64,000 nucleotides of DNA from CAYJPV01 sp964372095 (GTDB lineage Bacteria; Acidobacteriota; Vicinamibacteria; Vicinamibacterales; JAKQTR01). Position numbers and translations under genes: made by a program. Positions 17,705-25,822 of the stretch are shown piece by piece (within the stretch, counting starts at the first letter, position 1; each line of letters begins with the position of its first letter). The notes under the pieces are model-generated. The model was not told the origin of the DNA. It saw only the letters and a list, made by a program, of their open reading frames with translations, and made no database searches. The stretch covers positions 7,543 to 71,542 of the forward strand of contig CAYJPV010000028.1 in NCBI GenBank assembly GCA_964372095.1. Direction: 5' to 3'.

Positions 17705-19066
17705 ATGCACCTCGTGCGCAAACGTGCGCTCTCGCCCGCTCAGTGGCTCGCCCTCCACATCACCGGACTCGTCGTCATCGGCGGTGTGTTGCTCAGCCTG
17801 CCTGTCGCAGCAGCTCCTGGTTTTGACATTCCGGTGGTTGACGCGTTTTTCACGTCCACGTCGGCGGTGTGCGTCACCGGCCTGATCGTCCGCGATACGC
17901 CCGTCGAGTTCTCGCTGTTCGGCCAGATCGTGATTCTGCTGCTCATTCAGGCCGGCGGCCTGGGCTACATGACCATTTCGACGGTCATTGCCGTCGCCCT
18001 GGGACGCCGCACCTCGCTGCAGGAACGCCTGACGCTGGCTGATGCCCTGAACGTCACCAGCATGGAAGGGCTGGTCCGATTCGCCGCCACCATCGCCGCC
18101 CTGACGTTTGTCTTTGAAGCGGTGGGCGCCATGATCCTGGCCATCCGCTTCAGCCTGGACGCTGGTGTGGCCAACGGCATCTACCTGGGCGTCTTCCACG
18201 CGGTGTCGGCGTTCAACAATGCCGGCTTCTCGTTGTTTTCGGACAACCTGATGGGTTACCGCGGTGACGTGACGGTGAACCTCGTCATCACCGGACTCGT
18301 GATTGCCGGCGGCCTGGGTTTCCTGGTGATTGCCGAGGTCTTCGGTCTGCACAAACGAGGCGACCGCCCTGGTTTCTCGACGCACTCGCGTCTGGTGCTC
18401 GGCATTTCCGCCATCCTCCTCGTGGGCGGGACGCTGGCCATCCTTGCGTTCGAGTGGACGAACGGGAAGACGCTGGGCCCGCTGCCCGTCGGCCAGAAGG
18501 TGCTTGCGGCCTGGTTCCAGGCCGTGACGCCGCGTACGGCCGGCTTCAATACCATCGACATCGGCGCCATGACGATGCCGTCGTTGTTCCTGATGCTGGT
18601 ACTGATGTTCATTGGCGCGTCACCAGGGAGCACGGGCGGCGGCGTGAAGACGACGACGTTCGGCATCACGGTGGCGTCGCTCTGGAGCACGATTCGGGGC
18701 ACCGCAGACCCGGTGATCTTCAAGCGGCGCCTCAGCGCCGACACGGTCAGGCGTGCGTTTGCCGTATCGATGATCGCCTTCCTGGCCGTGAACGGGATCA
18801 CCCTCGCGGTGCTGGTCACCGAAGGAGGAGATCTGCTGCGGACGTTGTTCGAGACGACGTCCGCCTTTGGCACCGTCGGATTGTCGATGGGACAGGCGGG
18901 CAGCGTCCTGTCCCTCTCTGCGTTTTTCGGCGCGGCAGGCAAACTGCTCATCATGGGCATGATGTTCATGGGCCGGGTTGGACCGCTGACCCTGGCTGTG
19001 GCTCTGGCGGGCCGGGGCGCGCCGCCTCGCGTGACCTACCCAGAAGGAAAGGTTGTCATCGGCTGA
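17705..19066 (+). CDS. trkH: TrkH/KtrB-type potassium transporter membrane subunit
   Basis: 453 residues from the ATG at 17705; the frame upstream is repeat DNA. It has four M1-P-M2 units with the pore-loop glycines visible in order: TSAVCVTGL, SAFNNAGFS, TPRTAGFNT and TSAFGTVGLS. The length and short N-terminus resemble KtrB more than long TrkH proteins. It forms the K+ pore in the inner membrane and needs a cytosolic RCK ring, which the next gene provides. Stop and next start share a base (TGATG at 19064-19068), so the two subunits are co-translated. Confidence 0.92.
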   Translation: MHLVRKRALSPAQWLALHITGLVVIGGVLLSLPVAAAPGFDIPVVDAFFTSTSAVCVTGLIVRDTPVEFSLFGQIVILLLIQAGGLGYMTISTVIAVALGRRTSLQERLTLADALNVTSMEGLVRFAATIAALTFVFEAVGAMILAIRFSLDAGVANGIYLGVFHAVSAFNNAGFSLFSDNLMGYRGDVTVNLVITGLVIAGGLGFLVIAEVFGLHKRGDRPGFSTHSRLVLGISAILLVGGTLAILAFEWTNGKTLGPLPVGQKVLAAWFQAVTPRTAGFNTIDIGAMTMPSLFLMLVLMFIGASPGSTGGGVKTTTFGITVASLWSTIRGTADPVIFKRRLSADTVRRAFAVSMIAFLAVNGITLAVLVTEGGDLLRTLFETTSAFGTVGLSMGQAGSVLSLSAFFGAAGKLLIMGMMFMGRVGPLTLAVALAGRGAPPRVTYPEGKVVIG

Positions 19067-19752
19067 TGGTCAGACAGTCATTTGCCGTCATCGGACTCGG
19101 CCGTTTCGGCTCGGCCGTGGCGCGGACGTTCGCCGAGATGGGCCAGGACGTCATCGGGATCGACGCCCACGAAGGCCACGTGCAGGAGATGGCCGAAGTG
19201 CTCCAGTCGGTGGCCCAGTTGGACGCCACGGACGAACGGGCGCTGCGCGCCGCCGGCATCCAGGACGTGGACTGCGCCGTCATCTCCATCGGCGAGAACA
19301 TCGAGGCCAGCCTGCTGGTCGTGATGCTGGTCAAAGAAATGGGGATCAAGCGTATCGTCGCCAAAGCCGTGACGCCCCTGCACGGCCGTATCCTCGAGCG
19401 GATCGGCGTGCAGCGCGTCGTCAACCCCGAACGCGAAATGGGCCAGCGGCTGGCACACAGCCTGGTGGTGCCGAACGTCATCGACTACATCGAACTGTCG
19501 CGCGATTCCAGCATCATCGACCTGCCTGCGCCGGCAGCGTTTGTCGGCCATTCGCTGAAAGAGCTGCAGTTGCGGAACCGCTACGGACTGATGCTGATTG
19601 CGATCAAGCGCAAGACCGCCACCGGTGACGGCGAGATCACGAGCATCGCACCCGCGGCCGAAGAAGTGATCGAGGCCGGAACCGTCCTGTCACTGCTGGG
19701 TTCCAACGAACGCCTCGCCCAGCTGGACCGTCTGTTCAAAGCGCACGAATAG
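19066..19752 (+). CDS. ktrA: KtrA/TrkA-type RCK regulatory subunit of potassium transporter
   Basis: 228 residues from the ATG at 19066. RCK_N Rossmann domain at 1-125: FAVIGLGRFGSAVARTFAEMG, then the acidic end of strand 2 (VIGID), which favours nucleotide binding through the ribose. RCK_C domain at about 140-228 (VGHSLKELQLRNRYGLMLIAI in part, ending LGSNERLAQLDRLF). Single RCK copy as in KtrA rather than the double TrkA. It gates the TrkH/KtrB pore in response to ATP/ADP or c-di-AMP in known systems. Overlaps the stop of the pore gene. Confidence 0.92.
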   Translation: MVRQSFAVIGLGRFGSAVARTFAEMGQDVIGIDAHEGHVQEMAEVLQSVAQLDATDERALRAAGIQDVDCAVISIGENIEASLLVVMLVKEMGIKRIVAKAVTPLHGRILERIGVQRVVNPEREMGQRLAHSLVVPNVIDYIELSRDSSIIDLPAPAAFVGHSLKELQLRNRYGLMLIAIKRKTATGDGEITSIAPAAEEVIEAGTVLSLLGSNERLAQLDRLFKAHE

Positions 19753-19771
19753 CTCTGGAAGGAGACCACCG

Positions 19772-21073
19772 ATGTTCTCGCGCCGACGATTTCTCTCGGA
19801 CGTGGTTCGTGGAGGTGTGGCCGGATCCGCAGCGCTGGCGGCTTTCAGCACCGACGGGCTCGATCGGGTGCTCGAAGCCTCGCAGTTCGTCGCCGGCAGA
19901 TCGCCCGAAGATGTGGCCCAGGACGAATCGTACTGGCGCGAAATCCAGAGCGCGTTCACGCTGGACCGGACGCTGATCAACCTCAACAACGGCGGCGTGT
20001 GCCCGAGCCCGCGGGTGGTGCACGAAGCGTTCAAGCGTTACGCCGACATCCAGAACCAGACGCCCGTCTACCACATGTGGCAGATTCTCGAGCCCGGCAT
20101 CGAGACCGTGCGGCGCCGGCTGGCCGCCGAGTTCGGGTGCGACCCCGAAGAAATGGCGATTACCCGCAATGCCAGCGAAGCGTTGCAGACGGCGCAACTG
20201 GGCATCGACCTGAAGCCGGGCGACGAAGTCCTGACGACGGACCAGGACTATCCCCGCATGCTCACCACGTGGGAACAACGCGCGCGGCGCGACGGCATCA
20301 GGATGGTCAAGGTGTCGTTCCCCGTGCCGCCGCCGAACCCGGCGTACCTGGCGGACATCTTCACGAAAGCCGTGACCCCGCGTACGAAGGTCATCCTGCT
20401 GTGCCACATCACGAACCTGACGGGGCAGATCTTCCCCGTGCGCGAGATCTGCCGCAGGGCGCGCGCCCGGGGCATCCGCACGATCGTGGACGGCGCCCAC
20501 GCGTTCGCGCATTTCCCGTTCAAAGTCAGCGACCTCGAGTGCGACTACTACGGGTGCAGCCTGCACAAATGGCTCACGGCGCCTATCGGCACGGGGTTCC
20601 TGTACGTGCGCCGCGAACTGATCCCCTCCACCTGGCCGCTGCAGCCCGCACCGGCATCGATGGACGCCAACATCCGGAAGTTCGAGGAGATCGGCACGCA
20701 CCCCGCGTCGGTTCACAACGCCATCGCCGAGGCGCTGATGTTCCTGCACGGCATCGGCATCGAGCGGAAAGCCGCGCGGCTGCGCTACTTGAAGAACCGC
20801 TGGGCCAGCCGCGTGGCCGGCCTGCCCGGCGTGCGGCTGCACACGAGCACCGACCCCGCGCAGTCGTGCGGCCTGGCCAACGTCGGCCTCGACGCGGTGG
20901 ACTGCTCGAAACTCACCGAGTTCCTCTGGAGCAAACACCGCCTCATCGTCACGCCCATCAAACGCCCGGACTATCAGGGCATCCGCGTGACACCCAACGT
21001 CTACACCATGCTGGAAGAGGTCGATACGTTTGCCGGCATTCTGGAGGACGTGGCACGGCGGGGGGGGATATAG
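19772..21073 (+). CDS. Tat-exported class V aminotransferase (isopenicillin N epimerase/cysteine desulfurase-like)
   Basis: 433 residues; the start has AGGAGA about 9 bp upstream. The N-terminus MFSRRRFLSDVVRGGVAGSAALAAF has the twin-arginine motif RRRFL and a hydrophobic stretch, so a folded, PLP-loaded enzyme is probably exported. Class V fold: AITRNASEALQTA (PLP phosphate), TIVDGAHAFAHFPF (Asp under the pyridine N) and CSLHKWLTAPIGTGFLYVR with the Schiff-base lysine. Exported PLP enzymes of this group are common in Acidobacteria and Planctomycetes, but their substrates are mostly unknown. 19 bp after ktrA on the same strand. Confidence 0.87.
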   Translation: MFSRRRFLSDVVRGGVAGSAALAAFSTDGLDRVLEASQFVAGRSPEDVAQDESYWREIQSAFTLDRTLINLNNGGVCPSPRVVHEAFKRYADIQNQTPVYHMWQILEPGIETVRRRLAAEFGCDPEEMAITRNASEALQTAQLGIDLKPGDEVLTTDQDYPRMLTTWEQRARRDGIRMVKVSFPVPPPNPAYLADIFTKAVTPRTKVILLCHITNLTGQIFPVREICRRARARGIRTIVDGAHAFAHFPFKVSDLECDYYGCSLHKWLTAPIGTGFLYVRRELIPSTWPLQPAPASMDANIRKFEEIGTHPASVHNAIAEALMFLHGIGIERKAARLRYLKNRWASRVAGLPGVRLHTSTDPAQSCGLANVGLDAVDCSKLTEFLWSKHRLIVTPIKRPDYQGIRVTPNVYTMLEEVDTFAGILEDVARRGGI

Positions 21074-21206
21074 GAACGGCTTACGGCCTGGGGCTTACGG
21101 CTTACGGCCTGGGGTAAGTAGTCCCCGGGGCTACGTACGCCGCGGGCCGCAAGCCGCAGGCCATCGTTGAGCCCTCCGCAAGCCGCAAGCCGCAGGTCGC
21201 AGGCCT
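21074..21206. repeat. Inverted heptad arrays between convergent genes, with a GTACGTAGCCCC-type element
   Basis: GGCTTAC/GGCCTGG units (21078-21113) face CCGCAAG/CCGCAGG units (21148-21205); the arms are complementary. Between them, CCCCGGGGCTACGTAC (from 21123) matches half of the palindrome at 44604. Likely a bidirectional terminator-like structure. Confidence 0.8.
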
Positions 21207-21845
21207 TCAGAATACGAATAGCAGCCCCACTGTCCACATGGATCCGCGGGTGTTGACGCCTTCGTTGTCGGAGCCTGGCGCGCGGACCGGCGCGAGCGCG
21301 GCCCCGATCACGGCGCCCCCGAGCTCGGAGAAACTCGGCGGATCCACGAACGTGTACCGATAGTCCGCGAAAACCGCAGCCTTGCGTCCGAGCGCCAGCT
21401 CCATGCCCGCGCCAGCGTGGTATCCGACCGAATGCGCCGCGGTCCGGAACGTTTCGTCGCCCGACAGGATGAGGTTGAGCGACTGCGTGTAGTAGCCGAT
21501 CCCGCCCAGGGCGTACAGGCCCGACTGGCCGGCGCTGAAGTGGTACAGCACTGAACCCTGCAGGGGATACATCTTGATGGACGCCGTACCGGCTTCGTCT
21601 TTCAGTTCCTTGTAGTCGAGGGCCCCCTCGAGCGCCAGACGGCCGAACCGCACCCGGACCACGCCGCCGGTGAAACGTGCCTGCGACTCGCCGCTGCCCG
21701 CCAGAATGGGGCTCTCGGCCCCCGATACCATCGCCAGCCGGCCGCCAATGCCCACCGTCTGGGCCTGAGCCTGCGTGGCTGACGCCAGCAGGACAACCGC
21801 CGCACACATCACGAATACGCGCGTTACCCGCGCCACGGTCACCAT
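21207..21845 (-). CDS. Small outer-membrane beta-barrel protein
   Basis: 212 residues from the ATG at 21845 (MVTVARVTRVFVMCAAVVLLASATQAQAQ), a clear signal peptide with an AxA cleavage site. The mature part alternates polar and hydrophobic residues in strands (VRFGRLALEGALDYKEL, YALGGIGYYTQSLNL, KAAVFADYRYTFVD) and ends WTVGLLFVF, with the terminal Phe recognised by the BAM complex. It resembles OmpA/OmpW-like 8-strand barrels. Function unknown. Divergent from the aminotransferase gene. Confidence 0.8.
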   Translation of the reverse strand: MVTVARVTRVFVMCAAVVLLASATQAQAQTVGIGGRLAMVSGAESPILAGSGESQARFTGGVVRVRFGRLALEGALDYKELKDEAGTASIKMYPLQGSVLYHFSAGQSGLYALGGIGYYTQSLNLILSGDETFRTAAHSVGYHAGAGMELALGRKAAVFADYRYTFVDPPSFSELGGAVIGAALAPVRAPGSDNEGVNTRGSMWTVGLLFVF

Positions 21846-22050
21846 TTGTCGCAATCTACCCTCCAGCTGTTTCCCGGGGTCCCGTCCCCTGTCTATCGGC
21901 GCGAGGCCGCGCGGGCACGCACGGGCCGGCCGTGATGTCGCGCCTCGTCGTGCAGCCGCGTGCAGCGGCGTGCAAGTCAGGGTTGTGAGATACTGGACCA
22001 GCCCCTCGAGCCAGGGCACGCCATGCCGTGCCCGTTCCACCGGAGCCGTC

Positions 22051-23274
22051 ATGCCCAGCACATCCGCCGCCTTGTCCTCCATCCCCGTCGCGCAGCGCGT
22101 CTCGGGATTCACATACGCCATCCGCAACATCGTCGCTGAAGCGAAGAAGGTCGAAGCCACGGGACGGGCCGTGAAATACCTCAACATCGGCGACCCGATT
22201 CCGTTCGGGTTCAAGACGCCGCCACACCTGATCGAAGCCATCGAACGCGCCCTGCGCGAGGGCATCAACGGCTACGGGCCGTCGCCCGGCGTCGAGAAGG
22301 CCCGCGAAGCCGTGGCCGCCGACTTTACCGAACGTGGCGTGCCGATGACGCCCGACCGCGTGATCCTGACGGCAGGCACGTCCGAGGGTATCGAACTCGC
22401 GCTGAACGCGCTGGTGAACCCGGGCGACGAAGTACTCGTGCCGATGCCCACGTATCCGCTCTACACCGCCGTGGCCGCCAAGATTGGCGCGCGGGAGGTG
22501 TATTACCGGAAAGACCCGAAAAACGGCTGGCTGCCGGACGTCGAACAGATCCGGTCGTTGATCACGCCGAAAACCCGGGCACTGGTGGTCATCGATCCGA
22601 ACAACCCGACGGGCGCCATCTACCCGGACAGCGTACGGCGCGAACTGATTGCCATGGCCAGCTCGCACGGCTTCGTGCTGCTGGCCGACGAGGTCTACGC
22701 GGATCTCGGCTACGACGGGCCCACGCCGCCGATGGCGCGCCTCGATCTCGAAGCGCCGGTGATCTCGTTCGGCAGCCTGTCAAAGGCCTATCTGGCCCCC
22801 GGCTGGCGGGCAGGCTGGATGGCCATCGGCGGAAGCCCGCGCCAGGTCAATCTCCTGGCCGGCATCAAGAAACTGGCGGACGGGCGCCTGTGTTCGACCG
22901 TGCCAATGCAGTACGCCATCACGGCCGCCCTCACGGGCGACAAGTCGCACCAGGTGAGTTTCCGCGCGGCTTTGATCGAACGCGCGAACCTGACCGTGGC
23001 GCGGCTCAACGCCATCCCGGGGATGTCGTGCGTCGCGCCACGCGGCGCGTTCTACGCCATGCCTCAGGTGACGCTGCCGCCGGGCAAGACCGACGAAGAC
23101 TACGTGCTCGCCCTGCTGCGCGAAGCCGGCGTCCTGTGCGTCCACGGCTCAGGATTCGGCATGCGCCCGGAAGACGGCTTCTTCCGCGTCGTGTTCCTGG
23201 CATCGCCGGCCGAACTCGCCGGCATCTACGACACGATGGCAGACTTCACGGGGCGGTATCTCGCTAGAGGCTAG
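22051..23274 (+). CDS. Alanine/aspartate-type PLP aminotransferase (AlaA-like)
   Basis: 407 residues from the ATG at 22051; a longer frame upstream lacks coding character. Class I/II fold: YLNIGDPIPFGFKTP, NGYGPSPGVEKAREAVA, VILTAGTSEGIELALNAL, VVIDPNNPTGAIYP, and the Schiff-base lysine in ISFGSLSKAYLAPGWRAGW. The last motif is characteristic of AlaA, the glutamate-pyruvate aminotransferase making L-alanine. Soluble, cytosolic. The C-terminus (LARG-stop) reads into a GCTAGAG heptad array. No amino-acid operon partner is nearby. Confidence 0.85.
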   Translation: MPSTSAALSSIPVAQRVSGFTYAIRNIVAEAKKVEATGRAVKYLNIGDPIPFGFKTPPHLIEAIERALREGINGYGPSPGVEKAREAVAADFTERGVPMTPDRVILTAGTSEGIELALNALVNPGDEVLVPMPTYPLYTAVAAKIGAREVYYRKDPKNGWLPDVEQIRSLITPKTRALVVIDPNNPTGAIYPDSVRRELIAMASSHGFVLLADEVYADLGYDGPTPPMARLDLEAPVISFGSLSKAYLAPGWRAGWMAIGGSPRQVNLLAGIKKLADGRLCSTVPMQYAITAALTGDKSHQVSFRAALIERANLTVARLNAIPGMSCVAPRGAFYAMPQVTLPPGKTDEDYVLALLREAGVLCVHGSGFGMRPEDGFFRVVFLASPAELAGIYDTMADFTGRYLARG

Positions 23275-23761
23275 AGGCTAGGGGCTTCCGCCTTCGCCCT
23301 TCGGGCTTCGGCGGACAGGCGGGGCTCGGGGTAGATAGTAGCAAGTAGACAGTAGACAGGGCGACCTGCTTCCTGCTTCCTACTTCCTACTTCCTACTTC
23401 CTACTTCCTACTTCCTACTTCTTGCTTCTGCCCCAACCCCCAACCCCCAACCCCCAATCCCCAGCCTCCGGTGTCCAGAATTGCCCACTTCTACACAGCG
23501 TGTAGCCCGAACTTCCCGCCTGGGGGGCCTGTGCGCGTGAACTGGCCATTCTTGGCCCAGTCGCGCGCGAAGCCAATCGTGATCGATTCTTGCTATGAGG
23601 AACGGTGAAGACGATCGGGCGCGCGTCCCGAGTCTGTCGGCACTCCCCGGGGTCAGCGGGGCGACAACTTGTGTTGGGCGCGCGCCGGTCGCTTCACGAG
23701 GTCCTGAGGGCACAAGCACGTGCGGTGCTTGCGCATCGAAGGACTTGTTGTGGAGGCCTCC
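23275..23761. repeat. Long gap: heptad arrays, REP-like hairpin copy 4, and a non-repetitive leader
   Basis: GCTAGAG units, a REP-like hairpin at 23287-23315 (TCCGCCTTCGCCCTTCGGGC, TTCGGCGGA), AGTAGACA units (23336-23360), CTTCCTA units (23368-23427) and CCCCAAC units (23432-23462). From 23463 to 23761 the sequence is unique, with an imperfect inverted repeat around 23532-23567 (GCGCGTGAACTGGCC / GGCCCAGTCGCGCGC). No convincing ORF or known riboswitch. Confidence 0.75.
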
Positions 23762-24088
23762 GTGCACGTGCCCGCGCGTGAACCATCGACGCATTCGCCC
23801 TTTGGTGACGCCGTCATCCTGCTGTTCCTGCTCGTGCAGGCGGCTGACGGCGCCTTCACCTATCTGGGCGTTCATACGATGGGGCTCGGCATCGAAGCCA
23901 ATCCGCTGCTCGTGACGCTTATGGTATCGATGGGCGCCGCGCCGGCATTGCTCAGCGCCAAGGTGTTCGCGGCCCTTCTCGGCATTTCGCTCCACCTGAT
24001 CGGCGTACACCGCGTGGTCGCCAGCCTGACGGCCATCTACGCCGGCGGCGCAGTCCTGCCGTGGATCGGGGTTTTCATTACGCACTGA
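23762..24088 (+). CDS. DUF5658-like small membrane protein
   Basis: 108 residues from the GTG at 23762, preceded by GGAGG with a 5-base spacer; an ATG at 23720 would add 14 residues without such a site. Three or four hydrophobic segments: AVILLFLLVQAADGAFTYLG, then GIEANPLLVTLMVSMGA, a middle helix and AIYAGGAVLPWIGVFI. The D-x-x-x-T-Y...G-x-E-x-N-P pattern in the first loop is the mark of DUF5658. Function unknown; it stands alone between repeat arrays. Confidence 0.65.
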   Translation: MHVPAREPSTHSPFGDAVILLFLLVQAADGAFTYLGVHTMGLGIEANPLLVTLMVSMGAAPALLSAKVFAALLGISLHLIGVHRVVASLTAIYAGGAVLPWIGVFITH

Positions 24089-24208
<120 letters not shown>

Positions 24209-25636
24209 CTACTTCCCGCCTCCCACGTAGCGCTCGAGCGCCTCCGCGGGACCGATGGCCTCGTCCAGCGTCGCCATCCGGACGTCCAGCCAGGCGGTGT
24301 TGGGAATCGGGTGCGCGACGCGATGGATATTGAGCAGGTGTTCGATTGAGATGTTGTCGGTGGTCATGTTACGCGCGCCGGCGCCGCACGCCAGCGACAA
24401 CGACGGCCGCAGCCGGTTGAAGATCCCGCCGATGGCTCCCTGCGTGGACGGCTGGTTCACCAGGATCCGTGCCGCATCGAGTTGCGCGAAATCGGCAATG
24501 ACGGTCTCGTCGTTCGTGTACACCACAACTGTGTGGCCGATGCCTCCCCGCACGTTCACCGCCCGGCAGACGTCCAGCGCGTGCGCGTAGGTCGCGCATG
24601 GGTACCACGACACCACGGGCATCAGGATTTCGTGCGAAAGCGGGTGTTGGGCGCCGACACCCGAACATTCGGCCACGATGAGGCGCGTGCCCTCCGGCAC
24701 GGCAAATCCGGCTCGCTCCGCAAGCACCGCCGCCGGCTGGCCGACGGCGTCCGCCCGCATCCGATGGTTGTCCGAGTCGTAACACACCGGGCCGAGGCGC
24801 TCCGCTTCGTCCGCCGTGCAGAAGTACGTGCCCAGCGGCTCGAGGTGCTCCCGCAGCGGCCCCGCCACGTCTTCTTCGACAACGATGGCCTGTTCGCTGG
24901 CACAGACGGTCCCGTTGTCGAAGGCCTTGGAGTGGACGATGGAGCGGGCCGCAAGAGAGAGGTCGGCCGATCGGTGGACGTAGACCGGGACGTTGCCGGG
25001 CCCCACGCCCAGCGTCGGCGTGCCGGATCGCTGGGCGAGTGCGACGATGGACGACGTGCCGGTGGCCAGGATCAGGGCCAGACCAGGGTGGCGCATGACG
25101 GCATCGACGTGTTCGGTCTGGCCGCGGGTCATCACCTGGATGGCCCCGTCGGGCGCGCCTGCGGCTTCGGCGGCGGCGGCAAGCAGGCGCACGGTTTCTT
25201 TGACGCACTTCCTGGCGGCCCGGTGGGGGCTGATGATGATGGGATTACGCGTCTTCATGCAGATGAGCGCTTTGAAGATCGCCGTGGACGTGGGGTTGGT
25301 CAGCGGCACCGTGGCCAGCACGGGGCCCATGGGCTGCGCGATCTGCGTGATGCCTTTGGCGGCGTCGTGGGCGATGGCCCCCACCGTCCGTTCGTGGCGG
25401 ATGTCGCCGTAGACCAGCAGGCTCGCCCACGCGTTCTTCAGCACTTTGTGCTCGAACACACCCATGCCGGTCTCGTCGCAGGCCAGCCGGGCCAGAGTCA
25501 GGCGGGCCGCGAAGGCAGCTTCGTACACCGCGTGCACCACGCGGTCCACCCGCGCCTGATCGAAGGTCCTGAACGCGGTCGCCGCTCCCGCCGCCCGTCT
25601 CACCAGTTCGCCAGCATACTCGGCAGCATCGGACAT
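24209..25636 (-). CDS. CoA-acylating aldehyde dehydrogenase (EutE/AdhE N-domain-like)
   Basis: 475 residues, ALDH superfamily. The catalytic cysteine is in FDNGTVCASEQAIVVEE near residue 245. MGPVLATVPLTNPTSTAIFKAL and GVGPGNVPVYVH match the acetaldehyde dehydrogenase (acylating) branch, which lacks the general-base Glu of hydrolytic ALDHs. It interconverts acetaldehyde or similar aldehydes, CoA and NAD with acyl-CoA and NADH. No EutE microcompartment-targeting N-terminal helix is obvious. It is divergent from an acetyl-CoA hydrolase-GNAT gene, so this spot handles acetyl-CoA in two directions. The stop (GGK-TAG) lies in a heptad array. Confidence 0.88.
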   Translation of the reverse strand: MSDAAEYAGELVRRAAGAATAFRTFDQARVDRVVHAVYEAAFAARLTLARLACDETGMGVFEHKVLKNAWASLLVYGDIRHERTVGAIAHDAAKGITQIAQPMGPVLATVPLTNPTSTAIFKALICMKTRNPIIISPHRAARKCVKETVRLLAAAAEAAGAPDGAIQVMTRGQTEHVDAVMRHPGLALILATGTSSIVALAQRSGTPTLGVGPGNVPVYVHRSADLSLAARSIVHSKAFDNGTVCASEQAIVVEEDVAGPLREHLEPLGTYFCTADEAERLGPVCYDSDNHRMRADAVGQPAAVLAERAGFAVPEGTRLIVAECSGVGAQHPLSHEILMPVVSWYPCATYAHALDVCRAVNVRGGIGHTVVVYTNDETVIADFAQLDAARILVNQPSTQGAIGGIFNRLRPSLSLACGAGARNMTTDNISIEHLLNIHRVAHPIPNTAWLDVRMATLDEAIGPAEALERYVGGGK

Positions 25637-25822
25637 GGGGACTAGACTACCGCAGGACGCTGGGGGAAGTAGTCAGTAGTCAGCAGTCAGTAGTCAGTAG
25701 GAAGTAGGAAGTAGGAAGTAGGAAGTAGGAAGTGCCCCTGCCTACTGTCTACTGACTACTGCCTACCCTCGAGCCCCGAACCCCATGCCCATGCCCCTGA
25801 GAAGCAGTAACCTGTACCCGCC
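25637..25822. repeat. Inverted heptad array in a divergent promoter region
   Basis: CAGTAGT/CAGTAGG and GTAGGAA units (25671-25731) face CTACTGT/CTACTGA units (25741-25766). Because the flanking genes diverge, this array occupies promoter or 5' leader space, not a terminator position. Confidence 0.85.

Noticed and set aside
18454..19065. Extended start for the KtrA gene inside trkH
   Set aside because: The frame overlaps trkH out of phase; the RCK Rossmann fold starts directly at 19066.
23463..23719. Riboswitch or sRNA upstream of the DUF5658 gene
   Set aside because: Only one imperfect inverted repeat; no match to a riboswitch consensus that I can recall.
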